In this document: positions 20,614 through 29,052 of the stretch, piece after piece
Layout: every line of letters begins with the position of its first letter
Position numbering within the stretch: position 1 is the stretch's first letter
NCBI RefSeq assembly: GCF_023701945.1
Contig: NZ_JABAEF010000003.1
Span: 310,001-374,000 of the forward strand
Source: Rhizobium sp. CG5
Lineage (GTDB): Bacteria > Pseudomonadota > Alphaproteobacteria > Rhizobiales > Rhizobiaceae
Direction: 5' to 3'
DNA: 64,000 bases
The notes under the pieces: generated by a model
Told to the model about the DNA's origin: nothing
Seen by the model: the letters and a program-made list of their open reading frames with translations, nothing else
Databases searched by the model: none
Program-made: the position numbers and the translations under genes

Positions 20614-20810
20614 CCTAACCCTCTTGCTTGGCCCATCCGGCCCGCTCGCCGAATCAGCAACCCCTTGCATGCCGGCCCATTCCTTTCTATATCCCTCAAC
20701 AATCGGATCGATATCGAGAATTGCCGCTGACCCGCAATTTGGCCCCTCCCGCGGCGGCAAAGCCTTTGAGGACGCGATCCCACGCAACGCTTGAGAATGG
20801 CGGAACGCCC

Positions 20811-22007
20811 GTGAATAGCCTGGATTTTGACAAAAGGCCGGAAGACACCCGCGTCGTCGTCGCCATGTCGGGCGGTGTCGATAGCTCCGTCGTCGCCGGC
20901 ATGCTGAAGCGCGAAGGCTACGACGTGCTCGGCATCACCCTGCAGCTCTACGACCATGGCGCAGCCGTGCACCGCGCCGGGTCCTGCTGCGCCGGCCAGG
21001 ATATCGACGATGCGCGCCGCGTCTGCGAAACGCTCGGCATTCCCCATTACGTGCTGGATTACGAACAGCGCTTTCGCGACACGGTGATCAATCCGTTCAT
21101 GGAAAGCTATGTGGCCGGCGAAACGCCGATCCCGTGCGTGGCCTGCAACCAGACCGTCAAATTCGCCGATCTGCTGGCAACGGCGAAGGAGCTCGGCGCC
21201 GATGCGCTGGCGACCGGCCATTACATCCGCTCGAAATCCGTGCCGCTCGCAAACGATCCCGGCCACCGCGCGCTGTTCCGGCCGATCGACAACGAACGCG
21301 ACCAGAGCTATTTCCTGTTTGCCACCACCCAGGAGCAGATCGACTACCTGCGCTTTCCGTTGGGGCACCTCTCCAAGGCCGAGACCCGGGCGCTGGCCGA
21401 AGACATGGGGTTAGTCGTCGCCAAGAAGGCCGACAGCCAGGACATCTGTTTCGTGCCGCAGGGCAAATATGCCGATATCATCAACAAGCTGCGCCCGAAT
21501 GCGGCGCTGGCCGGCGAGATCGTCCATCTCGACGGCCGTATTCTCGGCACCCACGACGGCATCCTTCATTACACGATCGGCCAGCGCAAGGGTCTGGGCG
21601 TTGCCACCGGCGAACCGCTCTATGTGGTTTATCTCGACGCCCGCTCGCGGCGCGTCATCGTTGGCCCGAAGGAAGCGCTGGAAACCCACCGCGTCTATCT
21701 GCGCGACATCAACTGGCTCGGCGACCTGACGCTTGCCGAGGAAGCGGCCGACGGCTTTGCCTGTTATGCAAGGGTGCGCTCCACCCGCCCGCCGGCACCG
21801 GCCACGCTGCATTGCGACAGCCGCGGCACCTATGTCGACCTGGAGATCGGCGAAGCGGGCGTGGCCCCCGGCCAGGCCTGCGTGCTCTATTCCGGCCTCG
21901 GCCCGGATGCCCGCGTTTACGGCGGCGGCTTCATCGAGCGCTCGGAACGCTCCCACGAGGCCGAAGTGAGCCTGCAGGCCCTGCTGCAAAGGCCCGTCGC
22001 CGCCTGA
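20811..22007 (+). CDS. mnmA: tRNA 2-thiouridylase MnmA
   Basis: tRNA-uridine 34 thiolase of 398 residues with the PP-loop SGGVDSS (20-26), a catalytic cysteine in IPCVACNQ and a second in [11 protein letters not shown]. It makes s2U34 in tRNA-Lys, -Glu and -Gln using sulfur from cysteine desulfurase. The start is taken as GTG at 20811, which gives the usual rhizobial N-terminus; a longer frame from a TTG at 20628 adds 61 unconserved-looking residues. A tRNA gene follows on the same strand. Confidence 0.93.
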   Translation: MNSLDFDKRPEDTRVVVAMSGGVDSSVVAGMLKREGYDVLGITLQLYDHGAAVHRAGSCCAGQDIDDARRVCETLGIPHYVLDYEQRFRDTVINPFMESYVAGETPIPCVACNQTVKFADLLATAKELGADALATGHYIRSKSVPLANDPGHRALFRPIDNERDQSYFLFATTQEQIDYLRFPLGHLSKAETRALAEDMGLVVAKKADSQDICFVPQGKYADIINKLRPNAALAGEIVHLDGRILGTHDGILHYTIGQRKGLGVATGEPLYVVYLDARSRRVIVGPKEALETHRVYLRDINWLGDLTLAEEAADGFACYARVRSTRPPAPATLHCDSRGTYVDLEIGEAGVAPGQACVLYSGLGPDARVYGGGFIERSERSHEAEVSLQALLQRPVAA

Positions 22008-22010
22008 ACC

Positions 22011-22036
22011 GGCCCGGCCGGCGCCGGCCGACGGGC
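22011..22036. terminator. GC-rich hairpin after mnmA
   Basis: GGCCCG and CGGGCC enclose the perfect palindrome CGGCCGGCGCCGGCCG immediately after the mnmA stop. There is no T-run, so it is a weak terminator or an mRNA 3' stabiliser. Confidence 0.4.
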
Positions 22037-22086
22037 CAGCCAAAACCCCATGCCGATTTTTCACGACACAAAGATGAAGGCACCGC

Positions 22087-22115
22087 TTGACAGGATGACG
22101 AGCCGCATCTTATAA
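22087..22115 (+). promoter_or_regulatory. Sigma-70 promoter of the tRNA-Met gene
   Basis: TTGACA, a 17-base spacer and TTATAA form a near-ideal housekeeping promoter 48 bases before the tRNA. Stable RNA genes usually have such promoters. Confidence 0.8.
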
Positions 22116-22163
22116 GCCGGCCAACCTAAGGCCGGAGCGGCGAACGCCCCTTCGGACCCCTGT

Positions 22164-22240
22164 GGCGGGGTAGCTCAGTTGGTTAGAGCGTGGGACTCAT
22201 AACCCCAAGGTCGGCAGTTCAACTCTGCCTCCCGCTACCA
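22164..22240 (+). tRNA. tRNA-Met (anticodon CAT)
   Basis: The 77 bases fold as a full cloverleaf: acceptor GGCGGGG with TCCCGCT, D-arm GCTC/GAGC, anticodon loop CTCATAA, T-arm GGCAG-TTCAACT-CTGCC, encoded CCA end. The anticodon stem has an A-C mismatch next to the loop, and the acceptor stem has two G-T wobbles. The D-arm and acceptor differ from initiator tRNA, so elongator Met is most likely; an Ile2 (lysidine) identity is less likely. A T-run right after CCA is the terminator. Confidence 0.93.
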
Positions 22241-22408
22241 TTTTTTACCGGATGTTTTTGGTGTTGTGTAGTCGCCGCCGCGAGTCGGTGCTGTGTGGTA
22301 TCGGCTGTGGCCGACATCGAACTCTCGCACCAGGCGCGTGGTGTTTCCCGACGACTTCATGCTAGGCATGCTTCGTTTCAGCATGGAAACCACAAGGAGC
22401 CAGCCGTC

Positions 22409-22798
22409 ATGAAGTGCCTGCGCATCTATGCCACCCCGGATGGCGAGTCGCATTTCGACGAAGTCGAACTCCCCACCACGAAGATATCGGTGCACCCCGA
22501 TGCCGCGCCGTTCGACGTCACGGCCAGTTATCCGGCATCCCGCGTCCGCCTCACCCATATCCCGGCCGGCATGCGACAGGTCGCCTGGCATAAGGTCCCC
22601 GAGCCTGTGCTGACGGTCAGACTGGATGGTTCGGTGGAATACGAGACGAGCGACGGTGAGGTGCGCTGCGTCAAGGCGGGCAGCTTCGTGCTGGTGGAAG
22701 ACACCCACGGCAAGGGCCATCTGTCCCGTCATTCCCCTGAGGCCCAGACCGTCATCTGGATCTCGCTCCCGAACGGCCTCGATGTGCCACCCGCATAG
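22409..22798 (+). CDS. Cupin-fold hypothetical protein
   Basis: A 129-residue soluble protein with no signal peptide. The middle and end (LTVRLDGSVEYETSDGEVR, then GSFVLVEDTHGKGHLSRH) have the two-motif rhythm of a small RmlC-like cupin, with histidines that could bind a metal. No substrate can be named. The ATG at 22409 follows AAGGAG at good spacing; the open frame upstream runs through the tRNA and is not real. The 168 bases between the tRNA and this gene hold nothing else I can recognise. Confidence 0.7.
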   Translation: MKCLRIYATPDGESHFDEVELPTTKISVHPDAAPFDVTASYPASRVRLTHIPAGMRQVAWHKVPEPVLTVRLDGSVEYETSDGEVRCVKAGSFVLVEDTHGKGHLSRHSPEAQTVIWISLPNGLDVPPA

Positions 22799-22982
22799 TC
22801 CGCAAATGGGACGCCCGAAAGCCTAGGCAGGTCAGGGTCAGGAAAATAGCGGCTTGGCCATGGAGCCGCGCCTGTCGCCCCCAACCCTCCCCTTCCCTAA
22901 AAAGCCCCACAAAAATAACAGCGCATCGAAACCCCGAGCGCCTATGGTCGCGTCCCAAGCCGTTCGAAACACCGGAGTTCGC

Positions 22983-23231
22983 ATGCCCATCCTCAATCTG
23001 AAGACCCGCATCCTTTCCATGCTGCTGCCGCTCGCCCTGCTGGCGGCGCCGATAGGGGCGCAGGCCGAGACCGCAAAGCCGGCTGAGAGTGCGGAGGACG
23101 GAAAACCGGCGCCGGAGCATGAGGCTCACGAGCCCGCCAAGCCGGCAGACAAACCCGCCGAGGGCACGATCATCGTGCCGGAAAAAGGCCTGTTGAAAGA
23201 CAGTATCGACAGCGGCCATGAGGGCGGCTGA
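22983..23231 (+). CDS. Small secreted Pro/Glu/Lys-rich protein
   Basis: The 82 residues comprise a signal peptide (about 1-28, ending GAQA) and a mature part rich in Glu, Ala, Pro and Lys, with repeated AKPA/KPAE-like units and no cysteine. It looks disordered. I do not recognise a family. The last nine residues (SIDSGHEGG) recur, one residue changed, at the end of the acyltransferase encoded 2.4 kb downstream, because the DNA is duplicated. The start is the ATG at 22983, placed just before the hydrophobic segment; two in-frame starts lie upstream. Confidence 0.6.
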   Translation: MPILNLKTRILSMLLPLALLAAPIGAQAETAKPAESAEDGKPAPEHEAHEPAKPADKPAEGTIIVPEKGLLKDSIDSGHEGG

Positions 23232-23296
23232 CGCCTCTAAAGCACATCATCCGGATCCTGCCCCGGCAGCGCTTTGCCTGCGGCTATGTGCCAGCC
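23199..23296. repeat. Direct repeat, left copy, flanking the acyltransferase gene
   Basis: About 98 bases matching 25580-25681. The first part (from GACAGTATCGACAGC to the stop of the small secreted protein) is nearly identical, a short middle part differs, and the last part (from CACATCATCCGGATCC to GCGCTTTGCC) matches at all but one base. The rest of 23232-23596 is a relatively AT-rich leader for the acyltransferase with no other gene. Confidence 0.8.
23237..23296 (-). pseudogene. Remnant of the 3' end of a UPF0126-type gene
   Basis: Read on the minus strand, these 20 codons give GWHIAAGKALPGQDPDDVL and a TAG stop, against GWQLPRGKALPGRDPDDVL at the end of the intact UPF0126 gene (25622-26257). 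Nothing of the rest of that gene is present here. The frame and stop are preserved, so the fragment is a diverged partial duplicate. Confidence 0.7.
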
Positions 23297-23596
23297 ATGT
23301 CCTGGTCTGATACCAAGTGTCGATGAGGCAGCCGGGACCGTTTCGCCGGATGTATACGACAGGAAGCCGTTCGTTTATCCGACCTTCTGTTCCGGGACAA
23401 TTGCTGTGGAAATGCCAAAAGCATAGTTCAAGTGCCGTGCAGGGCCCATTTCGCGGTTGTTGCGCGAGTAGTCGTTATCAAAAATCATTCGTGGTTAAGT
23501 AAATCATATCTTGCAATTGCAGTTCGGTTATTTCCAATATAGACATAGGCAATTCTGGTTATCGAGACCGGCCCTCTTACAAAGAGCAAGCGCTTT

Positions 23597-25612
23597 ATGG
23601 GCTCGAAACATCCATTGCCTTCACCGCAGTTCTTCTTTCGTACCGATATCAATGGCCTTCGCGCACTTGCCGTCATCGGCGTTTTGTTTTTTCATTTCCA
23701 TTTCACCTATCTCCCGGGCGGGTTTGCCGGCGTCGACATCTTCTTCGTAATCTCCGGATATCTGATGACAAGGATCATCATCCAGGGGCATGAGCGGGGC
23801 AATTTCTCGCTGCCTGGTTTTTACACCGCGCGGTTTGCCCGTATCGTTCCAGCGCTGGCCGTCATGGTGCTGGCAATGCTGATCGTCGGATGGATCTTTG
23901 TCGATCCTATTGCCTATGAGGCGATCGGCCTTCAGTCCGCCGCCTCCCTGATTTTCGTTTCGAACATTCTTTTCTTTTTCACCAGCGGTTACTTCGCACC
24001 GACATCCGCCGATCTCTGGCTTCTCCACACCTGGTCGCTCTCGGTGGAGTGGCAATTCTATATCGTCTACCCGATCGCTATGGCGCTTGTGTATCGGCTT
24101 GCGCCAAGCCATGCCGGCCCGTTCGTGATCGGCAGTTTCGCCATTGCGTTTGTCGTTCCGCTCGGCCTGACGCAGATCGGTGGCACCCGGATGGCATCCT
24201 TCCTGTTCTACATGTTCCCGTCGCGCGCCTGGGAAATGCTGCTCGGTGGATGCGTTTTCGTGACGCGCCTGAAAACTCCCGCTCCCAAAATTCTGATCGA
24301 AAGCCTCGGTCTCATCCTGATCGCCATGTCCTTCCTTGCCTTGACGGAGGCGACCCCGTGGCCAGGATTTGCCACGCTGCTGCCAACGCTGGGGACCGCC
24401 ATGGTGATCGCAGCCGATCGCGGCAAGGACGGTGGGCTACAGCATGAGATCCTGCAGCGCGTCGGCGACTGGTCCTATTCCGTCTATCTCTGGCACTGGC
24501 CGCTGCTGGTGGCACTTCGCTATACGGGCCTCACCTCCTGGCCGCTGCTGGTCGCCGGCTTTGTCACAAGCTTCATGCTCGGTTACCTATCCTTCGTTGC
24601 GATCGAAACGCCGGCGCGCAAGCTGGTTCGCGCCATGCAGGGCCGCCGGCTGGCATCCGGCCTGGCCTATGCCGGCTGTGCTGCCGTCGCGATGGCCAGC
24701 GCGGGCGTTTACATGGCAGGCGGCGTGGAGGCGCGTGCGCAGCCGACGGAACGTCCGATCATCGCCGACGCGGAGCAGGCCCGCCAAGACTGGACGTTTC
24801 CGAACGGATCCTGCGACGGGCTGGACCAGAGTGGCGCGGTGCGCGTCTGCAAACTCGGTCCCGAGACGGATCGGCGGACCCTCGTCATCGGCGATTCCCA
24901 TGCCCAGATGTGGTATCCGCGCTTTGCAGCGCTTGCCGAAAGCAGCAGAGCCTCCATCGATTTTGCGACTATGGCAGGCTGCCCGCCGGTCAGCGGGCTC
25001 GGAAAAATCGGCCAGCCGAAATGCGGCCCCTTCAATCAGGCCGTTTTGAAGCTTGCGGACGATCCCGCTTATAACAAGGTCATGATCATTGCGAACTGGG
25101 TCGGTTTTCTGGACTATGAAAAGCCTTTAAATACTGTCTGCGTCATCCGTGATGCCGCATGCAAGCGGATCAACGATGTGGCGACCTTCGAGGCGGCCCG
25201 GACGCTGATCGGGCAAACCGTTGCGCGGCTCAAGCGCCAGGGCCGCCGCATCGTGGTGGTGCTTCCTGGCCCTATTCTGCCATTTTCAGGTCCGGACCGC
25301 ATTGCGCGGGATGCGTTCAACGGCTTCGATTTGCAGATCTATGGCAACCTTCCGCGTTCGATGCTGATCAACGACCGCCATGGCGTCGGCGCTTTTCTCC
25401 TCGGCCTTGCCGACGGCGACACTGTTCTCGCCGATCCTAACCGGGCCTGGTGCAGCGGCGAAACCTGCAGGATTGTCGGTCCGGACCTTCACGTCCTTTA
25501 CAAGGACGACAATCATATCCGGTCGAGCGTCGCGCAGCAGCTATCGGTTCTCGACAATTCATCATTGATTAGCAATTTGGACAGTAGCGACAGCGGCCAC
25601 GAGGGCGGCTGA
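23597..25612 (+). CDS. Acyltransferase-3 / SGNH O-acetylase (OafA-like)
   Basis: The 671-residue integral membrane O-acyltransferase starts with an Acyl_transf_3 domain (about ten helices, to roughly residue 370; FFHFHF with H33/H35 and GVDIFFVISGYL). A periplasmic SGNH hydrolase domain follows, with the nucleophile in IGDSHAQMW (S434) and the DxxH pair D637/H640. Such proteins acetylate O-antigen, exopolysaccharide or peptidoglycan. The gene looks less GC-rich than its neighbours and its last residues (SSDSGHEGG) match the neighbouring small secreted protein, so it seems to have been inserted with a borrowed 3' end. Confidence 0.87.
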   Translation: MGSKHPLPSPQFFFRTDINGLRALAVIGVLFFHFHFTYLPGGFAGVDIFFVISGYLMTRIIIQGHERGNFSLPGFYTARFARIVPALAVMVLAMLIVGWIFVDPIAYEAIGLQSAASLIFVSNILFFFTSGYFAPTSADLWLLHTWSLSVEWQFYIVYPIAMALVYRLAPSHAGPFVIGSFAIAFVVPLGLTQIGGTRMASFLFYMFPSRAWEMLLGGCVFVTRLKTPAPKILIESLGLILIAMSFLALTEATPWPGFATLLPTLGTAMVIAADRGKDGGLQHEILQRVGDWSYSVYLWHWPLLVALRYTGLTSWPLLVAGFVTSFMLGYLSFVAIETPARKLVRAMQGRRLASGLAYAGCAAVAMASAGVYMAGGVEARAQPTERPIIADAEQARQDWTFPNGSCDGLDQSGAVRVCKLGPETDRRTLVIGDSHAQMWYPRFAALAESSRASIDFATMAGCPPVSGLGKIGQPKCGPFNQAVLKLADDPAYNKVMIIANWVGFLDYEKPLNTVCVIRDAACKRINDVATFEAARTLIGQTVARLKRQGRRIVVVLPGPILPFSGPDRIARDAFNGFDLQIYGNLPRSMLINDRHGVGAFLLGLADGDTVLADPNRAWCSGETCRIVGPDLHVLYKDDNHIRSSVAQQLSVLDNSSLISNLDSSDSGHEGG

Positions 25613-25681
25613 CCACTCCCCTCACAACACATCATCCGGATCCCGCCCCGGCAGCGCTTTGCCCCTGGGCAGCTGCCAGCC
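25580..25681. repeat. Direct repeat, right copy, flanking the acyltransferase gene
   Basis: Matches 23199-23296. It holds the last codons of the acyltransferase on the plus strand and the last 20 codons of the UPF0126 gene on the minus strand, whose stops lie only 9 bases apart. Confidence 0.8.
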
Positions 25682-26257
25682 GTAATAGAGCGCGCCGCCG
25701 CGCACGGCGAAGGCTGAGAGGAAGCCGAGCACGGAGGCGGCCGATTGCGGCAGGCCGACCCAGCTCGAGAGCACGAAGACGAAGGAGCCGGTGAGCGCCG
25801 CCGTGACATAGATCTCCGGGCGCAGCAGCACCGAGGGTTCGCCGGCCAGCAGATCGCGCAGCACGCCGCCGAAGGTGGCGGTCAGCGCCCCTGTGACCAG
25901 CGCCACGGTGAGGGAGCCCGTGGCCGCAAAGCCTTTGGCCGCCCCCATCACGCAATAGGCGGCCATGCCGATCGCATCGAGCCAGACCAGCACGCGGTAG
26001 CGCGATTCGAACAGATGGGCGGTGAAGAACAGGACGATGGCGACCGCCGCGCTGATCAGCAGATAGATCGGGCTTGCCACCCAGAACACCGGCGTCGCCC
26101 CCAGCACGACATCGCGCATGGTGCCGCCGCCGATCGCGGTCACGCAGGCCAGAAAGACATAACCGATGATATCGAGCTGTTTTCGCGATGCCGACAGCGC
26201 GCCGGTCGCGGCAAACACGGCAATGCCGGCATAGTCCAGAATGTCCAGTATCGGCAT
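25622..26257 (-). CDS. UPF0126 / TRIC-type cation channel family membrane protein
   Basis: The 211-residue membrane protein has about seven helices arranged as two repeats of the UPF0126 (glycine-transporter-like) domain. The duplicated signatures are AIGGGTMRDVVLG and ATFGGVLRDLLAG. Relatives form trimeric cation channels; the physiological role in bacteria is unsettled. The ATG at 26257 is chosen because GGTGGAG stands just before it; starts at 26263 and 26290 are possible. Confidence 0.85.
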   Translation of the reverse strand: MPILDILDYAGIAVFAATGALSASRKQLDIIGYVFLACVTAIGGGTMRDVVLGATPVFWVASPIYLLISAAVAIVLFFTAHLFESRYRVLVWLDAIGMAAYCVMGAAKGFAATGSLTVALVTGALTATFGGVLRDLLAGEPSVLLRPEIYVTAALTGSFVFVLSSWVGLPQSAASVLGFLSAFAVRGGALYYGWQLPRGKALPGRDPDDVL

Positions 26258-26452
26258 GCCCATCTCCACCCGGTCGTCTTTTTCTATCACGGCACCCCAT
26301 TGCGCATCGCCCGCTGCCCGTGAGGTCCCCTTATCAAACCTATTCCCGGTCGTTCGGCAATGGGCGGTTGGTCTCGGCGGCCCATTGCCCCATCGATCGG
26401 CTCAGACCGCCTGCGGCGCGCCCGTGACCATTTCGCCACACACCTGAAATGT

Positions 26453-26467
26453 TGAGTAACATATTCA
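26453..26467. promoter_or_regulatory. RirA-type iron-responsive box upstream of the first TonB receptor
   Basis: TGAGTAACATATTCA fits the rhizobial IRO pattern TGA-N9-TCA. It lies in the AT-rich part of the 326-base gap 26258-26583, about 120 bases before the receptor start, and a wider inverted repeat TTGAGT/ACTCAA spans 26452-26485. Apart from this I see only promoter-like AT-rich sequence and the ribosome site in that gap. The short motif alone is weak; its recurrence at all three iron promoters supports it. Confidence 0.5.
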
Positions 26468-26583
26468 CCTTTAAAGTTGACTCAATTAGTTCAGTTCATA
26501 ATGTCGCGGCGAAACAGACGGATTCGACCGGGGACAGGTCGCGCCGGGACTGCGATTGAGAGACAGCATCAAGGAGAGCAGAG

Positions 26584-28764
26584 ATGGGGATGATCGTTCG
26601 GGCCAAGGCCGGAAACGGCGGCAGGAAGAGGATGGCCAGCCATTTGAGGGCACTTTCGGCCGGCGCCGCAATTCTGGTTCTTGCCGCGCCGCTGGCGCCG
26701 GCCCTGGCCCAGGATTCGACAACGACCACCACCCAGGACGGCACCACCCAGCTCAATGCGATCACCGTCACGGGAACGCAAAGCGGCGGCCCGGTCGGCC
26801 CGGATACCTCGATCGTCGCCACCCAATCGGCAACCGCCAGCAAGACCGATGCGCCGATCATCGACGTGCCGGCCGCCGTCTCGGTCGTGACCGCGCAAGA
26901 GCTTGAAACCCGCGGCGTGGATAGCCTTCAGGCTGCCCTGTCCTATACGTCGGGCGTGATGGTCGACGAGTTCGGCTCCGACGACCGTTACGACTATTAT
27001 CGCATTCGTGGCTTCGATCAGACCGTTCTCGGCACCTATCGCGACGGTCTGCCGGCGCGCATTCCCGCCTGGTTCACGGCAAGCCGCCTGGAGCCCTATG
27101 GCCTGCAACGCGTCGAGATCCTGAAAGGGTCGACCTCGACCCTGTTCGGCCTCAACGGTCCGGGCGGCCTGGTCAATTCGGTGACCAAGCGGCCGCAGGA
27201 CGAGTTCCATGCCGAGATATACACCACCTTCGGCGAAGGCCATCTGGAGACGGGCACGGATTTCGGCGGCGCCATCGATCCGGAAGGCGTCTGGAGCTAC
27301 CGCTTCACCGGCCTCTGGCAGGATGGCGACCACGGCACCGACTATTCCAACGATGATCGCGTCTATATCGCCCCGGCCCTGACCATCAGCCCGGACGACG
27401 GCACATCGCTGACCATCCTCACCGATTACAGCAAACGCGACGGCAATGGGGCGCGCGGCTTTCCGAATGGCGTCGACATCGACACGGACACCTTTCTTGG
27501 CGAGCCGGACTACAACAAGTTCGACACCGAGCAGACCGATATCGGCTATCTCTTCGAGCACGATTTCGACAATGGCGTGACCTTCCGCCAGACCGCCCGC
27601 TATTCCCATCTCAATCTCGACTATGAGGAGGTCTACGGCGCCTCGACCGACGCCACCGCCGACCGCACGTCCTTTGCCGTCTACAGCACGTCGGATCGTT
27701 TCTCCATCGACAACCAGCTGCAGTATGACAGCAGCTGGCAGAACATGGACAGCAAGCTGCTGGTCGGCGCCGACTTTACCTATGACGATACCCATGAGGA
27801 TATCCGCTACGGCACGGCTGGCCCCATCGATATCTACAATCCCGTCTATTGCGGTCGTGCCTGCGTGGTCGATTCTCCCTATGTCGACTGGGTCGTCAAG
27901 CAGAAGGCGGTCGGCATCTATGCGCAGGAACAACTGACCATCGACGAGCGCTGGATCGCCACGTTCGGCGGGCGCTACGACTATGTGGATACCACAGCCG
28001 ATTACCTTCTGACCGGCACCTCCGACCACGACACGGCCAGTGCCTTCACCAAGCGGGCGGGTCTCACCTACAAGATTAATCCGCAGTTGGCCGCCTATGC
28101 CAATTATTCCGAATCCTTCCAGCCGCTGGTCGCCCCGACCGGCAATGGCTACACGGTGGAGGGCTCGCTGCAGCCACAGGAAGGCACCCAGTACGAGATC
28201 GGCATGAAATATCAGCCGGAAGGTTTCAACGGCCTGTTCACCGTCGCCCTGTTCGACCTGACCCAGACCAATGTGCCGACCTATATCAGCCCGACGGTGC
28301 AGCGCCAGATCGGCGAGGTCAACGTGCGCGGCGTCGAGCTGGAAGGCAAGATGGCGCTCAACGATCGCTGGAATGTGACGCTGGCCTATTCCTACTGGGA
28401 TGCCGAAATCGTCGAGGACGGCATCAGCGGCAATGAAGGCAACCGCCCGGACCGCGTCCCCGAGCATATCGCCTCGGCCTGGCTCGACTATACGATCCCC
28501 GGCGATGGTTTCCGCGGCGACCTGACGCTCGGCGGCGGCATTCGGTTCGTCGGCTCCACCTATGGCGATGCCGCCAACACGGTTCCGGTCGACAGCTACA
28601 CGGTGGTCGATGCCTCCGCCAAATATGCGGTCACCGAGAATGTCAGCCTGGCGCTCAACGTCACCAACCTGTTCGACAAGAAATACGAGACGACAAGCTA
28701 TTACGGCACCTCCTACTACGGCGACCGCCGCAAGATCGTCGGCACGCTGAAATACACCTGGTAG
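26584..28764 (+). CDS. TonB-dependent siderophore receptor (ferrichrome type)
   Basis: The 726-residue outer-membrane receptor has a basic N-terminus and signal peptide (cleaved near LAQDS, about residue 42), a TonB-box-like AITVTGT, a plug domain (YRIRGFD, VEILKGSTSTLFG, GPGGLVNSVTKRP), and a 22-strand barrel ending in an aromatic residue (KYTW). It resembles FhuA-type hydroxamate siderophore receptors. It lies tail-to-tail with fhuB across a repeat and probably feeds the FhuBCD system. An alternative ATG at residue 17 (MASHLR) would give a more normal signal peptide. Confidence 0.88.
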   Translation: MGMIVRAKAGNGGRKRMASHLRALSAGAAILVLAAPLAPALAQDSTTTTTQDGTTQLNAITVTGTQSGGPVGPDTSIVATQSATASKTDAPIIDVPAAVSVVTAQELETRGVDSLQAALSYTSGVMVDEFGSDDRYDYYRIRGFDQTVLGTYRDGLPARIPAWFTASRLEPYGLQRVEILKGSTSTLFGLNGPGGLVNSVTKRPQDEFHAEIYTTFGEGHLETGTDFGGAIDPEGVWSYRFTGLWQDGDHGTDYSNDDRVYIAPALTISPDDGTSLTILTDYSKRDGNGARGFPNGVDIDTDTFLGEPDYNKFDTEQTDIGYLFEHDFDNGVTFRQTARYSHLNLDYEEVYGASTDATADRTSFAVYSTSDRFSIDNQLQYDSSWQNMDSKLLVGADFTYDDTHEDIRYGTAGPIDIYNPVYCGRACVVDSPYVDWVVKQKAVGIYAQEQLTIDERWIATFGGRYDYVDTTADYLLTGTSDHDTASAFTKRAGLTYKINPQLAAYANYSESFQPLVAPTGNGYTVEGSLQPQEGTQYEIGMKYQPEGFNGLFTVALFDLTQTNVPTYISPTVQRQIGEVNVRGVELEGKMALNDRWNVTLAYSYWDAEIVEDGISGNEGNRPDRVPEHIASAWLDYTIPGDGFRGDLTLGGGIRFVGSTYGDAANTVPVDSYTVVDASAKYAVTENVSLALNVTNLFDKKYETTSYYGTSYYGDRRKIVGTLKYTW

Positions 28765-28801
28765 GCGGATAAAGCCTCGCCGCATCGGTGATGGACAATG
28801 G

Positions 28802-28841
28802 AAACCCCGGCAACGTTCTGACAACGCTGCCGGGGTTTTTT
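28802..28841 (+). terminator. Rho-independent terminator of the TonB receptor
   Basis: AACCCCGGCA and TGCCGGGGTT form a 10-base stem, extended by ACGTT/AACGC with one mismatch, followed by a run of six Ts. Confidence 0.9.
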
Positions 28842-28890
28842 GGTCTTTGGTAGAGGCTGAAGGGCGGCCAGGCGTGCTGGGACAAAGATC

Positions 28891-29018
28891 CCCGCCCCAC
28901 CCTCCCCACAAGGGGGAGGGCTTAACCCAGCCGCACCCTCGATGGATAAAAGCGAGCGGGTTCGTCCGGGTCTTCTCCCCCCTTGTGGGGGAGATGGCCG
29001 GCAGGCCAGAGAGGGTCT
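28891..29018. repeat. Rhizobial palindromic repeat, copy 2 (inverted)
   Basis: Carries CCCTCCCCACAAGGGGGAGGG, GGGCTTAACCCAG and GGCCGGCAGGCCAGAGAGGG in the opposite order and strand to the copy at 19471-19600. It lies between the TonB receptor and fhuB, which converge. The internal part is less conserved than the hairpin ends. Confidence 0.7.
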
Positions 29019-29052
29019 TTTTGCTCATAAGCGAATGTCGGCTGCGGCCCGA

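Noticed and set aside
20628..20810. 61-residue N-terminal extension of MnmA
   Set aside because: It starts with TTG without a ribosome site, and the known family N-terminus begins at the GTG at 20811.
22190..22408. N-terminal extension of the cupin frame back into the tRNA gene
   Set aside because: The extension would overlap the tRNA and its T-run; AAGGAG and the ATG at 22409 give a better start.
22164..22408. tRNA-Met as an integration site for a genomic island
   Set aside because: No integrase is present and I could not find a repeated tRNA 3' end downstream. The acyltransferase repeats do not match the tRNA.
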